64,000 nt of DNA from Opitutaceae bacterium (GCA_014879845.1 JACSRI010000113.1:1-64000); one strand, 5' to 3'. Positions 7,733 through 16,012 are shown, counted from the stretch's first letter. Numbers and translations: made by a program. Notes: a model not told the origin generated them from the letters alone.

Positions 7733-8697
7733 TGCGCCCGCACCGCACCCTTCGCCTCCTCGTCGCCGTCCTGCTCTGCGCCGCCTGCACCACGCTCGCG
7801 CCGGCCGCGACCACGCACGTCGTGCAGAAGGGTGAAACGCTCTCGTCCATCGCCGCACGGTACGGCTTGTCGGCCGCCGAACTCGCCCGCGCCAACCGCC
7901 TGCGCGACGCCGACCTGGTCAAGCGCGGCCAGAAACTGCTCATCCCGTCGAAACCCGCGACGTTCGTCGAGCACACGGTCAGCCGCGGCGAATCCCTCGC
8001 GTCGATCGCCAAGCGCTACAAGGTCTCCGTCGCCGACATCCGCGCCTACAACGCGCTGCCCGACCCCGACCACATCACGCGCGGCCAGAAGCTCCGCATC
8101 CCGGTCAAGGGCGACAAGGCCCCGGCCACGCCTGCCGCCGCCCCGGCGACACCCGCACCCGCGCCCAGCACCGCCGCGGCGCCGCCGGCCGGCGACCGCC
8201 GCCGCGTCCTGCCCGCCTCGATACAGGGTGCGATCGACGCCGCCGCGGTCGGCTCCGGCCGCTGGAAGAACATCGTCGTCCACCACTCCGGCACGAAGGA
8301 GGGCAGCGGCAAGGGCATGGATCGCTACCACCGCGAGGAGCGCCACATGGAGAACGGCCTGGCCTACCACTTCGTCATCGGCAACGGCCACGGCATGCGC
8401 GACGGCGAGATCTACATCAGCCGCCGCTGGACCGATCAGCTCGACGGCGGCCACCTCGCCATCCCCGCCCTCAACGCCAACAGCATCGGCATCTGCCTGG
8501 TCGGCGACTTCTCGAGGTCCAAGCCCACCGCACGTCAGCTCGACACCCTCGAGGCGCTCTGCCGCGCCCTCATGCGCAAGACCCGCGTGACACGCGAGAA
8601 CGTCACCACCCACCGCCTCATCCACCCGAAACACACGCAGTGCCCGGGCCGGTATTTCCCGACCGTGAGTTTTGCCAAGCGGCTCGAGCAGCCCTGA
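7732..8697 (+). CDS. LysM-containing N-acetylmuramoyl-L-alanine amidase
   Basis: A 321-residue exported cell-wall enzyme. A signal peptide (residues 1-26) is followed by two LysM repeats (about 28-71 and 78-123), each with the HVVQKGETL / HTVSRGESL start and GQKLLIP/GQKLRIP end. An Ala/Pro-rich linker (about 128-155) and a PGRP/amidase-2-type domain (about 180-321) complete it. Zinc-ligand candidates are the histidines in IVVHHSGT and THRLIHPKHTQCPGRYFP. It probably cleaves the bond between muramic acid and the stem peptide. The ATG overlaps the SET gene stop. A second amidase gene lies 70 bp downstream. Confidence 0.9.
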   Translation: MRPHRTLRLLVAVLLCAACTTLAPAATTHVVQKGETLSSIAARYGLSAAELARANRLRDADLVKRGQKLLIPSKPATFVEHTVSRGESLASIAKRYKVSVADIRAYNALPDPDHITRGQKLRIPVKGDKAPATPAAAPATPAPAPSTAAAPPAGDRRRVLPASIQGAIDAAAVGSGRWKNIVVHHSGTKEGSGKGMDRYHREERHMENGLAYHFVIGNGHGMRDGEIYISRRWTDQLDGGHLAIPALNANSIGICLVGDFSRSKPTARQLDTLEALCRALMRKTRVTRENVTTHRLIHPKHTQCPGRYFPTVSFAKRLEQP

Positions 8698-8766
8698 ACC
8701 GGCGGCGGATCGCCTCCCCCGACCCCACCTCCCGCGCACGCCGCTGAAACGACCCGCGCTCCGCCG

Positions 8767-9258
8767 ATGCCGCGCTTTCGTGAGTTCGCCCGCCCCACGC
8801 CCAACCTCACGGCCGGCCGGAACGCCTGCCTCGGCGTGGTGCTGCACCACAGCGTGATGCCCTTCGGACCCGCGCTCGACCGCCTCACCGACCCGGCCAG
8901 CGGCGTGAGTTACCATGCGTTGATCGACCTGGATGGCACGCGCTGTGTGCTCGCGCCCGACGACGCCATCGCCCACCACGCCGGCGTGTCCAGCTTTCGC
9001 GGACGCGACGGGTGCAACCGCTTCATGCTCGGCGTCGCGTTCGCCGGGGACACCTGGGTCGAACCGCTCACCGCGGCGCAGATCGACTCCGTCCTCGAGT
9101 GGCTGCAGGACCGATGGACACGGCACGGCTGGACGCCCGACTGGATCACCGACCACCGCCAGGTCGCCCCCGGGCGCAAGAACGACCTCTGCCCGAGCGA
9201 ATGGACGCGGGTCGAGGGCGCGATCTCCGGGCGCTTTGGCGCGGGCGGACCGCCCTGA
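8767..9258 (+). CDS. N-acetylmuramoyl-L-alanine amidase (amidase-2 domain)
   Basis: A 163-residue single-domain amidase. Features are LGVVLHHSVMPF with the first zinc histidine, GVSYHALIDLDGTRCV, IAHHAGVSSFRGRDGCN, then ITDHRQVAPGRKNDLCPSEW. The last holds the second histidine and the conserved KxDxxP-like segment. No signal peptide is visible, so it may work in the cytoplasm on recycled muropeptides, as AmpD does, or be exported another way. The catalytic pattern is AmpD-like. It follows the LysM amidase in the same direction and may be co-transcribed. An imperfect GC-rich hairpin follows the stop. Confidence 0.87.
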   Translation: MPRFREFARPTPNLTAGRNACLGVVLHHSVMPFGPALDRLTDPASGVSYHALIDLDGTRCVLAPDDAIAHHAGVSSFRGRDGCNRFMLGVAFAGDTWVEPLTAAQIDSVLEWLQDRWTRHGWTPDWITDHRQVAPGRKNDLCPSEWTRVEGAISGRFGAGGPP

Positions 9259-9335
9259 CCCGCCTCGGCCCCGAAGGCCGGGCGAGGCGGACGGGACCGG
9301 GCCTTCCCCGAGCTTTACCGGAAAGTCCATTCGGG

Positions 9336-9347
9336 ATTTGCGCAAAT
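9336..9347. promoter_or_regulatory. 12-bp palindrome, candidate TetR operator
   Basis: The sequence ATTTGCGCAAAT is a perfect palindrome 90 bp upstream of the TetR-family start codon. A looser dyad (GTGGCA at 9356-9361, TGCCAC at 9378-9383) lies just downstream. TetR proteins usually bind palindromes in their own promoter region. AT-containing palindromes are uncommon in this GC-rich sequence. Operator function is inference. Confidence 0.4.
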
Positions 9348-9436
9348 GTGCAGGCGTGGCACCTGTTGTCCGCAAAATGCCACACTCTCCCCTCCTCCCG
9401 ACCGTCGCGGAACCCGCGACGGAAAGGGTAGTTGTT

Positions 9437-10129
9437 ATGACCATGGAAACTCCCGAATCCCACGACCCGACGCCCCCGCGCACGTCGGCCGACAACGCCA
9501 CCCGCACCCGCATCGTCCACGCCGCCGAGGAGATCCTCGCCGAACACGGGCTCGAGGGCCTCTCGCTGCGCACGGTCACGACCCGCGCGAACGTGAACCT
9601 CGCGTCGGTCCACTACTATTTCGGGTCGAAGGACGGCCTTGTCACGGCGCTGGTGCGCGAGCACTTCACGCCGATCAACATCGCGCGGCTCAAATCGCTC
9701 GACGCCGCCATCGCGCGCGCCGACGGCCGCCCGCCCGCGCTCGAGGACCTCGTCGACGCCTTCGTCGAGCCGCTGCTCGTCGCGCACGTCGCCCCGGACG
9801 ATCCACGCGCCTCGATCGTGCGTCGCGCCGTCGGCCAGATGCTCGCGCTGCCGCCGGACTTTTCCGACAACCTCTTCCGCGAGACCTTCGGCACGATCGC
9901 GTCGCGCTTTCACCAGGCGCTCAGCCGCGCCCTGCCGCAGCTCTCGGCCGCCGATGTCTACTGGCGCATGCACTTCGCCGTCGGCACGCTTTCCCATCTG
10001 CTCACGCACGGCCACCTGCTGCCGGACCTGTCCGACGGCCACTGCAGCCTCGCCGATCTCGGAAACGCGCGCGCGCGCGTGCGGGACTTCATCTGCGCCG
10101 GGTTGCGCGTGCCCGCGACGTCGAAGTAG
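9437..10129 (+). CDS. TetR/AcrR family transcriptional regulator
   Basis: A 230-residue regulator. The N-terminal TetR helix-turn-helix spans about residues 20-68, with TRTRIVHAAEEILAEHGLEG and the recognition helix region NVNLASVHYYFGSKDGL. The ligand-binding C-terminal domain resembles the TetR_C subgroup found in CecR/YbiH-type regulators. The sequence GGAAAGG at 9421-9427 is a plausible ribosome binding site for the ATG at 9437. It lies directly upstream of the creB/creC-like pair in the same direction, 69 bp away. It may control itself through the palindrome at 9336; other targets are unknown. Confidence 0.88.
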   Translation: MTMETPESHDPTPPRTSADNATRTRIVHAAEEILAEHGLEGLSLRTVTTRANVNLASVHYYFGSKDGLVTALVREHFTPINIARLKSLDAAIARADGRPPALEDLVDAFVEPLLVAHVAPDDPRASIVRRAVGQMLALPPDFSDNLFRETFGTIASRFHQALSRALPQLSAADVYWRMHFAVGTLSHLLTHGHLLPDLSDGHCSLADLGNARARVRDFICAGLRVPATSK

Positions 10130-10198
10130 CCGGTGCGTCGGTGCCGATGACGGGCTTGGGGATTGGCGAGGATGGGGCGATCGTGATGATCTCGGCCC

Positions 10199-10963
10199 GT
10201 GCCGCCGAACGCCGCCCCGACCGTTGAACGCCCGCCCATCCTCGTCGTCGAGGATGAGCCGGCCATCGCCGACACGATCCTCTACGCCCTGCGCACGGAG
10301 GGATTCGACCCGGATTGGGCGACCACGGTCGGCGCCGCGCGCGAGTCGCTCGGTCGTCGCTCCTACGCACTCGCCGTGCTCGACATCGGGCTGCCCGACG
10401 GCAGCGGGTTTGATTTTTGCCGGGAGTTGCGCGCGCGCGACGGGCTGCCCGTGATCTTCCTCACTGCGCGCAGCGAGGAGATCGACCGCGTGGTCGGTCT
10501 CGAGATCGGCGCGGACGACTACATCGTCAAACCCTTCAGCCCGCGCGAACTCACCGCGCGCGTGCGCGCCGTGCTGCGCCGCACGCAGGCGCCGGCCCGT
10601 CCCGCGACCGAGTTGGGCCGGCACGACGCGCCCGTGCCGGCCGGCGATCCGGCCCCGCGCACCGGGAGCACGCGCGGCCCGTTCCTCATCGACGAGGATC
10701 GCTGCGAGGTGCGTTACCACACCACACGCCTCGACCTGACGCGGCGCGAATACCGCCTGCTCCTCGCGCTGCTGGCCCAGCCCGGGCGGGTCTTCTCGCG
10801 CGAGCAGCTGCTCACGCGCGCCTGGGACGAGCCCGAGGCCAGCCTCGACCGCACGGTCGACGCGCACATCAAGACGCTGCGCGCCAAGCTCCGCGCGGTC
10901 GACGCGACGACCGACCCGATCCGCACGCACCGCGGCTTCGGGTATTCGATCGAGCTGGGCTGA
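10199..10963 (+). CDS. creB: CreB-like DNA-binding response regulator
   Basis: A 254-residue OmpR-family regulator. The receiver (about residues 12-127) has the acidic pair in VVEDE, phospho-acceptor D62 in LAVLDIGLPDGSG and K111 in DDYIVKPFSPREL. The C-terminal winged helix (about 165-254) carries RTVDAHIKTLRAKLRA and THRGFGYSIELG, nearly identical to E. coli CreB. A Pro/Ala-rich linker (about 130-160) is longer than in E. coli. The GTG start at 10199 gives the full receiver. CreB activates genes at TTCAC direct repeats in E. coli; a similar repeat lies at 12422. It is followed 23 bp later by the cognate kinase. Confidence 0.87.
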   Translation: MPPNAAPTVERPPILVVEDEPAIADTILYALRTEGFDPDWATTVGAARESLGRRSYALAVLDIGLPDGSGFDFCRELRARDGLPVIFLTARSEEIDRVVGLEIGADDYIVKPFSPRELTARVRAVLRRTQAPARPATELGRHDAPVPAGDPAPRTGSTRGPFLIDEDRCEVRYHTTRLDLTRREYRLLLALLAQPGRVFSREQLLTRAWDEPEASLDRTVDAHIKTLRAKLRAVDATTDPIRTHRGFGYSIELG

Positions 10964-10986
10964 ACCGCCCCGCGCCGCACCGGCCC

Positions 10987-12420
10987 ATGACCATCCGCAC
11001 CCGGCTCTTCCTGCTCTACGCGCTCGTGATCACGTCGAGCTGCATCGGGCTGCTCTGGTGGATCACGGGGGCGATCCGTATCCGATATCTCGAGTCGATG
11101 GAGGAGTCGCTCATCGACACCTCGGTCATCCTCGCCTCGCTCCTGGAGAAGCAGGTGACCGGCGACCGCATCGACCCGGCGTCGTTCCGCGACGCCTTCG
11201 CCACGGCCTACGCCCGGCGCTTCGATGCCCGGGTCTACTCGATCCGCAAGACCGCGATCGACCTGCGCGTCTACGTGACCGATCGCGCGGGCGTGGTCAT
11301 CTACGACAGCGATGGCGGCCGCGACGAGGGCCGCGACTACGCGCGCTGGAACGACGTCATGCGCACGCTCCGGGGCGAGTACGGCGCGCGCGCCTCCCTG
11401 GTCAAACCGCACGATCGCTCTTCCGCCATCATCCACGTCGCCGCGCCCATCCGCGCGCCCGACGGGGCGATCGTCGGTGTGGTCACGGTGGGCAAACCGC
11501 CGACCTATGTGAACCAGTTCGTGCGCGCCGCGCGCCAGCGCATGCTGTTCTGGGCCGTGCCCTTTGTCGTGCTCCTGGGCCTGATCGGCTGGTTCGGCGC
11601 CGCCTGGATCACGCGTCCGCTGGAGAAACTCACCGCGCATGCCCGCGCCCTGCGCGACGGCCGCACCTCCACCCTCCCGCGGCTCGCCAGCCCGGAGGTG
11701 CACGCGCTCGGCACCGCGCTCGAGGAGATGCGCGACGCCCTCGAAGGGAAGAACTACGTGGAAAACTACGTGCAGTCCCTCGCCCACCAGCTCAAGGCCC
11801 CGCTCTCCGGCGTGCGCGGCGCGGCCGAGCTGCTGCAGGAGGACATGCCCGCCGCCGATCGCGCGCGGTTCCTCGCCAATATCCGCGCCGAGGCCGGGCG
11901 CATCCAGCGCATCGTCGACCGCATGCTCCAGCTCGCCGCACTCGAGAAGCGTAAGGGCCTCGAGGACGTCGAGCGCGTCGACCTCGCGGCGCTGCTGGCC
12001 GCCACGGTCGACGAGCTGCGCCCGCTCCTCGAGCAGCGCCGGCTCACCGTGCAGCTCGCCAGCGTCCCGGCCGCGGTCGAAGGGGAGAGATTCCTCCTCG
12101 GCCAGGCCCTGCTCAACCTCCTGCACAACGCCGCCGAGTTCTCGCCGCCGGGCTCGACTCTCGGGGTGGCGCTCGCGGTCGCCGGCGATCGCGCGCGTAT
12201 CGAGATCCTGGATCGCGGACCCGGCGTGCCCGACTACGCGCTGCCGCGCGTCTTCGAGCGGTTCTACTCGCTGCCGCGTCCCGACACCGGAGCCAAGGGC
12301 ACAGGCCTGGGCCTGAGCCTCGTCCGCGAGATCGCCCAGCTGCACGGCGGCACCACCACCCTCGACAACCGCCCCGACGCCCCCGGCGCCCGCGCGGTGC
12401 TCGACCTGCCGGTGGTGTGA
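10987..12420 (+). CDS. creC: CreC-like sensor histidine kinase
   Basis: A 477-residue inner-membrane sensor kinase. TM1 is about residues 8-28; a periplasmic CreC-type sensor region (about 29-178) contains VYVTDRAGVVIYDS and YARWNDVMRTLRGEYGARAS, as in E. coli CreC. TM2 is about 179-200, followed by a HAMP-like region ending LEGKNYVENYVQS. The H-box is HQLKAPLSGVRGAAELL with H267; N box LLNLLHNAAEF, G1 DRGPGVPDYALPRVFERFYS and G2 GTGLGLSLVREIA are present. It should phosphorylate the adjacent CreB-like regulator. E. coli CreBC controls creD; no creD is present here, and the next gene is a VIT/vWA exosortase substrate. Confidence 0.87.
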   Translation: MTIRTRLFLLYALVITSSCIGLLWWITGAIRIRYLESMEESLIDTSVILASLLEKQVTGDRIDPASFRDAFATAYARRFDARVYSIRKTAIDLRVYVTDRAGVVIYDSDGGRDEGRDYARWNDVMRTLRGEYGARASLVKPHDRSSAIIHVAAPIRAPDGAIVGVVTVGKPPTYVNQFVRAARQRMLFWAVPFVVLLGLIGWFGAAWITRPLEKLTAHARALRDGRTSTLPRLASPEVHALGTALEEMRDALEGKNYVENYVQSLAHQLKAPLSGVRGAAELLQEDMPAADRARFLANIRAEAGRIQRIVDRMLQLAALEKRKGLEDVERVDLAALLAATVDELRPLLEQRRLTVQLASVPAAVEGERFLLGQALLNLLHNAAEFSPPGSTLGVALAVAGDRARIEILDRGPGVPDYALPRVFERFYSLPRPDTGAKGTGLGLSLVREIAQLHGGTTTLDNRPDAPGARAVLDLPVV

Positions 12421-12421
12421 T

Positions 12422-12437
12422 TTCATCCACACTTCTC
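12422..12437 (+). promoter_or_regulatory. cre-tag-like direct repeat upstream of VIT/vWA gene
   Basis: TTCAT and TTCTC are separated by six bases (CCACAC), starting two bases after the creC stop and ending 46 bp before the VIT/vWA start codon. The E. coli CreB box is TTCAC-N6-TTCAC, so spacing matches and eight of ten positions agree. It is a candidate CreB site controlling the exosortase substrate. The match is imperfect and could be chance. Confidence 0.4.
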
Positions 12438-12483
12438 GTGGCCTTCATGCTCCTCGCACACGCGGGCGCGAGGATGGGCGGCG

Positions 12484-14562
12484 ATGAACCGCTTCCTCCG
12501 GCCGACCCTCACCTTTCTCTGCTGCCTCGCTGGCTGCGCTCCTCGCCTCGCGGCGCAGGATGACGAACCCGGACGCGCACGTTCGGAGTCCCCCTACTTC
12601 CAGGTCCTTTCCGCGACCGAGCCCGGCGTCGATGCGCTGCCGCTCAAGGACACGCAGGTCGACGTGACGATCGCCGGGATGATCGCCGAGGTCGCCGTCG
12701 TGCAGACCTACACGAACGAAGGCTCGGTGCCGCTCGAGGCGAAATACGTGTTTCCCGGCTCGACGCGCGCCGCCGTGCACGGGCTCACCATGGTGATCGG
12801 CGACCGCGTGGTGCGCGCGAAGATCCAGCAGAAGGCCGAGGCGCGACGCACCTACGAGGCGGCCAAAGCCGCCGGCAAGACCACCACGCTCCTCGAGCAG
12901 CAACGTCCCAATGTGTTCGAGATGAACCTCGCGAACATCCTACCCGGCGACGAAATCCGTGTGGAGCTGCGCTACACCGAACTGCTCGTGCCGGAGGACG
13001 GCGAATACGCCTTTGTCTATCCGACCGTGGTCGGTCCGCGCTACGTCGGCGACCGGCGTGCTCTCAGCGACGAGTCCGCGGGAGCGGCGACGACGGCGTC
13101 GGACTCCGGCCGGCCGGCGGAGCCGTGGACGGCAACGGCGCATCTCCCGCCGGGTGAGGCGCCTCGCGCCACGTTCGGGCTCACCCTCGACCTCGCCGCC
13201 GGCGTGCCCATCGCGCAACTGGCGTGCGCCACGCACGCGGTCAGGATCGTGTCCACCCAGGCCGATCGCGCGTCGCTCACCCTCGACCCGTCGGTCGATC
13301 CCGCGAGCCATGCCAACCGCGACGTCATCGTGAGGTATCGAATCGCTGGCGACGCCGTCCACGCCGGCCTCATCACCAGCCGGGCCCCGGGCGCGGAGGA
13401 GGGCTATTTTCTCGCCATGATCCAGCCGCCCGCGCGCGTCGAGCCCGCCGCCATCCCGCCGCGCGACTACGTTTTCATCGTCGACGTCTCCGGCTCGATG
13501 CACGGCTTCCCGCTGCAGACGACCCGGCAACTGCTGACGGACCTCATCGCCGCGCTGCGCCCGACCGACACCTTCAATGTCGTGCTCTTCGCCGGCTCAG
13601 CCGCGACGCTCTCCAGCGCGCCGGTCGCCGCGACGCCGGAGAACCTCGCCCGCGCCATCGTGCTGCTCGAGCGCCAGCAGGCCGGCGGTGGCACCGAGCT
13701 GCTGCCCGCGCTCAAGTCCGCCCTCGCCCTGCCGCGCCCGGATGGCCCGCTCGCGCGCACGTTCGTCGTGGTGACCGACGGCTTCATCGCGGTGGAGGCC
13801 GAGGCCTTCGCCCTCGTGCGCCAGAACCTCGACCGCGCGAATGTCTTCGCCTTCGGCATCGGTGCATCCGTCAACCGCCACCTGATCGAGGGCCTCGCGC
13901 GCGCCGGCCAGGGCGAGCCGTTCGTCGTGACCAGCGCCGGCGACGCGACGGCGAGCGCCGCGCGGTTTCGCGCGATGATCGAGAGCCCGGTGCTCACGGG
14001 CGTGAGCGTCGCGTTTGACGGCGTGATCGCCGCCGACGTCACCCCATATCCCGTGCCCGACGTCTTCGCGCAGCGGCCGGTCGTGCTGTATGGTCGGTGG
14101 CGCGGCGCACCGACCGGTCGCCTGCGCCTCGCCGGTCTCGGAGGCGCGGGAGGATTCGCCACCTCCCTCGACTTCGCGCAGGCCGCGAGCCTGGATGGCT
14201 CGCGTGTGCTGGAGCTGCTCTGGGCCCGCGCGCAGGTCCGCGCCCTGGAGGACGACGAACTCGAGGGCCGCGACCCCGACCGTATCAGCGCGATCACGCA
14301 ACTCGGACTCAGGCACGGGCTGCTCACCCAGCACACCTCCTTCGTCGCGGTCGACGAGGTCGTGCGCAACCCCGCTGCTTCGGCGCTGCCGGTGAAGCAG
14401 CCCGTGCCGTTGCCGCAAGGGGTCTCGCCCTCGGCCGTCGGTGGACAAGCGGTCGCGACAACGCCCGAGCCCGCCTCGGTCGGCATCGTGTTCATCGCGC
14501 TCGCGGCCCTGGGCTGGGCGTGGTGGCGCATGCGCCGGGATGGGGTGCGGGAGGCCGCGTGA
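12484..14562 (+). CDS. VIT and vWA domain protein with PEP-CTERM sorting tail
   Basis: A 692-residue exported protein. A signal peptide (about residues 1-25) leads into a VIT domain (about 40-165) with TYTNEGSVPLEAKYVFPG and NVFEMNLANILPGDEI. A vWA domain (about 328-500) has MIDAS residues D334, S336 and S338 in DVSGSMHG. The tail has the tripeptide PEP at 661-663, a hydrophobic segment (VGIVFIALAALGWAWW) and a basic end (RMRRDG), the classic exosortase signal. It is probably processed by the exosortase encoded next and displayed on, or released from, the cell surface. VIT/vWA proteins mediate protein contacts and metal-dependent adhesion. Expression is plausibly controlled by the upstream CreBC pair. 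Confidence 0.92.
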   Translation: MNRFLRPTLTFLCCLAGCAPRLAAQDDEPGRARSESPYFQVLSATEPGVDALPLKDTQVDVTIAGMIAEVAVVQTYTNEGSVPLEAKYVFPGSTRAAVHGLTMVIGDRVVRAKIQQKAEARRTYEAAKAAGKTTTLLEQQRPNVFEMNLANILPGDEIRVELRYTELLVPEDGEYAFVYPTVVGPRYVGDRRALSDESAGAATTASDSGRPAEPWTATAHLPPGEAPRATFGLTLDLAAGVPIAQLACATHAVRIVSTQADRASLTLDPSVDPASHANRDVIVRYRIAGDAVHAGLITSRAPGAEEGYFLAMIQPPARVEPAAIPPRDYVFIVDVSGSMHGFPLQTTRQLLTDLIAALRPTDTFNVVLFAGSAATLSSAPVAATPENLARAIVLLERQQAGGGTELLPALKSALALPRPDGPLARTFVVVTDGFIAVEAEAFALVRQNLDRANVFAFGIGASVNRHLIEGLARAGQGEPFVVTSAGDATASAARFRAMIESPVLTGVSVAFDGVIAADVTPYPVPDVFAQRPVVLYGRWRGAPTGRLRLAGLGGAGGFATSLDFAQAASLDGSRVLELLWARAQVRALEDDELEGRDPDRISAITQLGLRHGLLTQHTSFVAVDEVVRNPAASALPVKQPVPLPQGVSPSAVGGQAVATTPEPASVGIVFIALAALGWAWWRMRRDGVREAA

Positions 14563-14578
14563 AGGTGGCGACGGCAAG

Positions 14579-14597
14579 GCGGGCTCTCCGAGCCCGC
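14579..14597. repeat. Short perfect hairpin at the VIT gene / exosortase junction
   Basis: GCGGGCT (14579-14585) pairs perfectly with AGCCCGC (14591-14597) around a 5-nt loop. It lies 17 nt after the VIT/vWA stop and upstream of the preferred exosortase ATG. It may attenuate the downstream gene or be a dispersed repeat. The same stem sequence with arms exchanged occurs at 41901-41923 in another intergenic region. Confidence 0.5.
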
Positions 14598-14645
14598 GGC
14601 AAGGGCGCCCCGGTCAGCGTGGCGGGTTCAGTTCCGAGGCCGCGA

Positions 14646-15488
14646 ATGCGGCCGACAAGACCGGTCGCGAAGCGAACCGGACCATACCTGCCCCACCCTG
14701 GACTCGCGTGTCCGCTCATCCTCGTGCCGGTCCTGCTCGTCGCCTTCTGGCCGGTGTGGCGCTGGTACCTCGCGCGCATGGCCGACGGCTCGGACGAGCC
14801 GCTGGGGCTCATCGCCCTGCTGACAGCGGCGGCGTTTCTGCCGCGGCGCGGCTGGCGTGGCCCGATCGGCACGCGCGCGCTCATCGGCGCGATCGCCGCG
14901 CTCGCGTTTCACCTCGTCGGCTTCGAGCACCTGCCGGCCCTCGTGCGCGCCGCCCTCGCGGTGGGCGCGATCGTGTGCGTGCTGCCGCGCGATCCGGCAC
15001 GCTCACCGCTGCCGCTCATCGCGCTGCTCCTGCTCTCGCTCCCGCTCATCGCGACGCTGCAGTTCTACCTCGGCTATCCGCTGCGCGCGGTCACCACCTG
15101 GTGCGCGGCGCATCTGCTCGCCCTCGGCGGCCAGGCCGTGGCGGCGCACGGCACCGTGCTGCAGTGGGCCGGCGAGGAGGTGCTCGTCGACGCCCCGTGC
15201 AGCGGTATCCGCATGTTGTGGACGTCGTGCTACCTCAGCGCGACGCTGGCGGCCGTGCACCGCCTGCCGGCGCGGCGTTTCCTTCGCCTCGCGCGGTGGA
15301 CGGCCGCGGTGGTCTTCCTCGCGAACCTCGCGCGCACGATCCTGCTCTTCTTCCTTGAGACCGGGCAGTGGCCGAACCCGCCGTGGGCGCACGAGGCGGC
15401 CGGGCTCGCGATGTTTCTTCTCGCGGCGGTCGCGTGCGTGGCGGCGGCACATCATCTGCGGCGGCCGACCGTCGCATCTCTCCCATGA
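14646..15488 (+). CDS. Exosortase (PEP-CTERM transpeptidase)
   Basis: A polytopic membrane protein of 280 residues with about seven or eight membrane segments. The exosortase catalytic triad is present: C185 in DAPCSGIRMLW, R230 in NLARTILLFF (the NxxR motif) and H249 in WAHEAAG. The family recognises PEP-CTERM tails and cleaves or transfers the substrate; the VIT/vWA protein encoded immediately upstream has such a tail. The ATG at 14646 leaves an intergenic hairpin intact. A GTG at 14559 that overlaps the upstream stop would add 29 basic residues and is a real alternative. The stop overlaps the ATG of the EpsI-like gene. Confidence 0.92.
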   Translation: MRPTRPVAKRTGPYLPHPGLACPLILVPVLLVAFWPVWRWYLARMADGSDEPLGLIALLTAAAFLPRRGWRGPIGTRALIGAIAALAFHLVGFEHLPALVRAALAVGAIVCVLPRDPARSPLPLIALLLLSLPLIATLQFYLGYPLRAVTTWCAAHLLALGGQAVAAHGTVLQWAGEEVLVDAPCSGIRMLWTSCYLSATLAAVHRLPARRFLRLARWTAAVVFLANLARTILLFFLETGQWPNPPWAHEAAGLAMFLLAAVACVAAAHHLRRPTVASLP

Positions 15489-16012
15489 ACGGCTCGCCCA
15501 TCGCCGCGATCATCGTCCTGGCGGCGCTCGCCGCGCTGCGACCGGCGTTTGCCCCGCGCGAGACGCATGGCACTCCCGTGGCGTCCGCGTCGTGGCCGTC
15601 AGCGTGGGAAGGCACGCCTCTGGTCGCCGCGCCACTCCTGCCGGTCGAGGCGCAGTTCTTCGCGGAGTTCCCGGGCGCGACCGCGGCCTTCGAGGACGAC
15701 ACTCGCCGCGTCGTCATGCGCCGCGTCACGCAGGCGACGCGCAAGCTCCATCCCGTCGCGATGTGCCTGCGGGCGGGTGGGTTCTCCGTGCGGCCGGCGC
15801 CGGCGTGGCGTCACCCGCACTCGGGCCTGTGGGGCGTGACCCGCGCGGCGAAGGACGGCCGCGGATTGCGCGTGCGCGAGCAGATCGCGAGCGCCGACGG
15901 CACACGGGTCTGGACCGACGTCTCGGCGTGGTACTGGGATGCGCTGATCCGACCGCAGACAGGTCCGTGGCTCGCGGTCACCGTGATCGAGACGGACCGC
16001 GATGTCCGCTGA
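15485..16012 (+). CDS. Exosortase-associated EpsI-like protein
   Basis: A 175-residue protein with an N-terminal hydrophobic anchor or signal (IAAIIVLAALAALRPAF). Its periplasmic domain carries the pattern RRVTQATRKLHPVAMCLRAGGFSV and a WYWDALIRPQTGPW segment near the C-terminus. The HP...CL...G arrangement resembles the EpsI domain that accompanies or is fused to exosortases. The start overlaps the exosortase stop, so production is coupled. EpsI-type proteins are required for the linked export process in some systems, but their chemistry is unknown. It is the last gene of the block and converges on exonuclease III. Confidence 0.75.
   Translation: MNGSPIAAIIVLAALAALRPAFAPRETHGTPVASASWPSAWEGTPLVAAPLLPVEAQFFAEFPGATAAFEDDTRRVVMRRVTQATRKLHPVAMCLRAGGFSVRPAPAWRHPHSGLWGVTRAAKDGRGLRVREQIASADGTRVWTDVSAWYWDALIRPQTGPWLAVTVIETDRDVR

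Noticed and set aside
9247..9290. GC-rich hairpin after the second amidase as intrinsic terminator
   Set aside because: The stem is imperfect and has no T-tract, so it was not listed as a feature.
11016..12448. Antisense ORFs opposite creC
   Set aside because: Composition is that of shadow frames and creC is intact with all kinase boxes.
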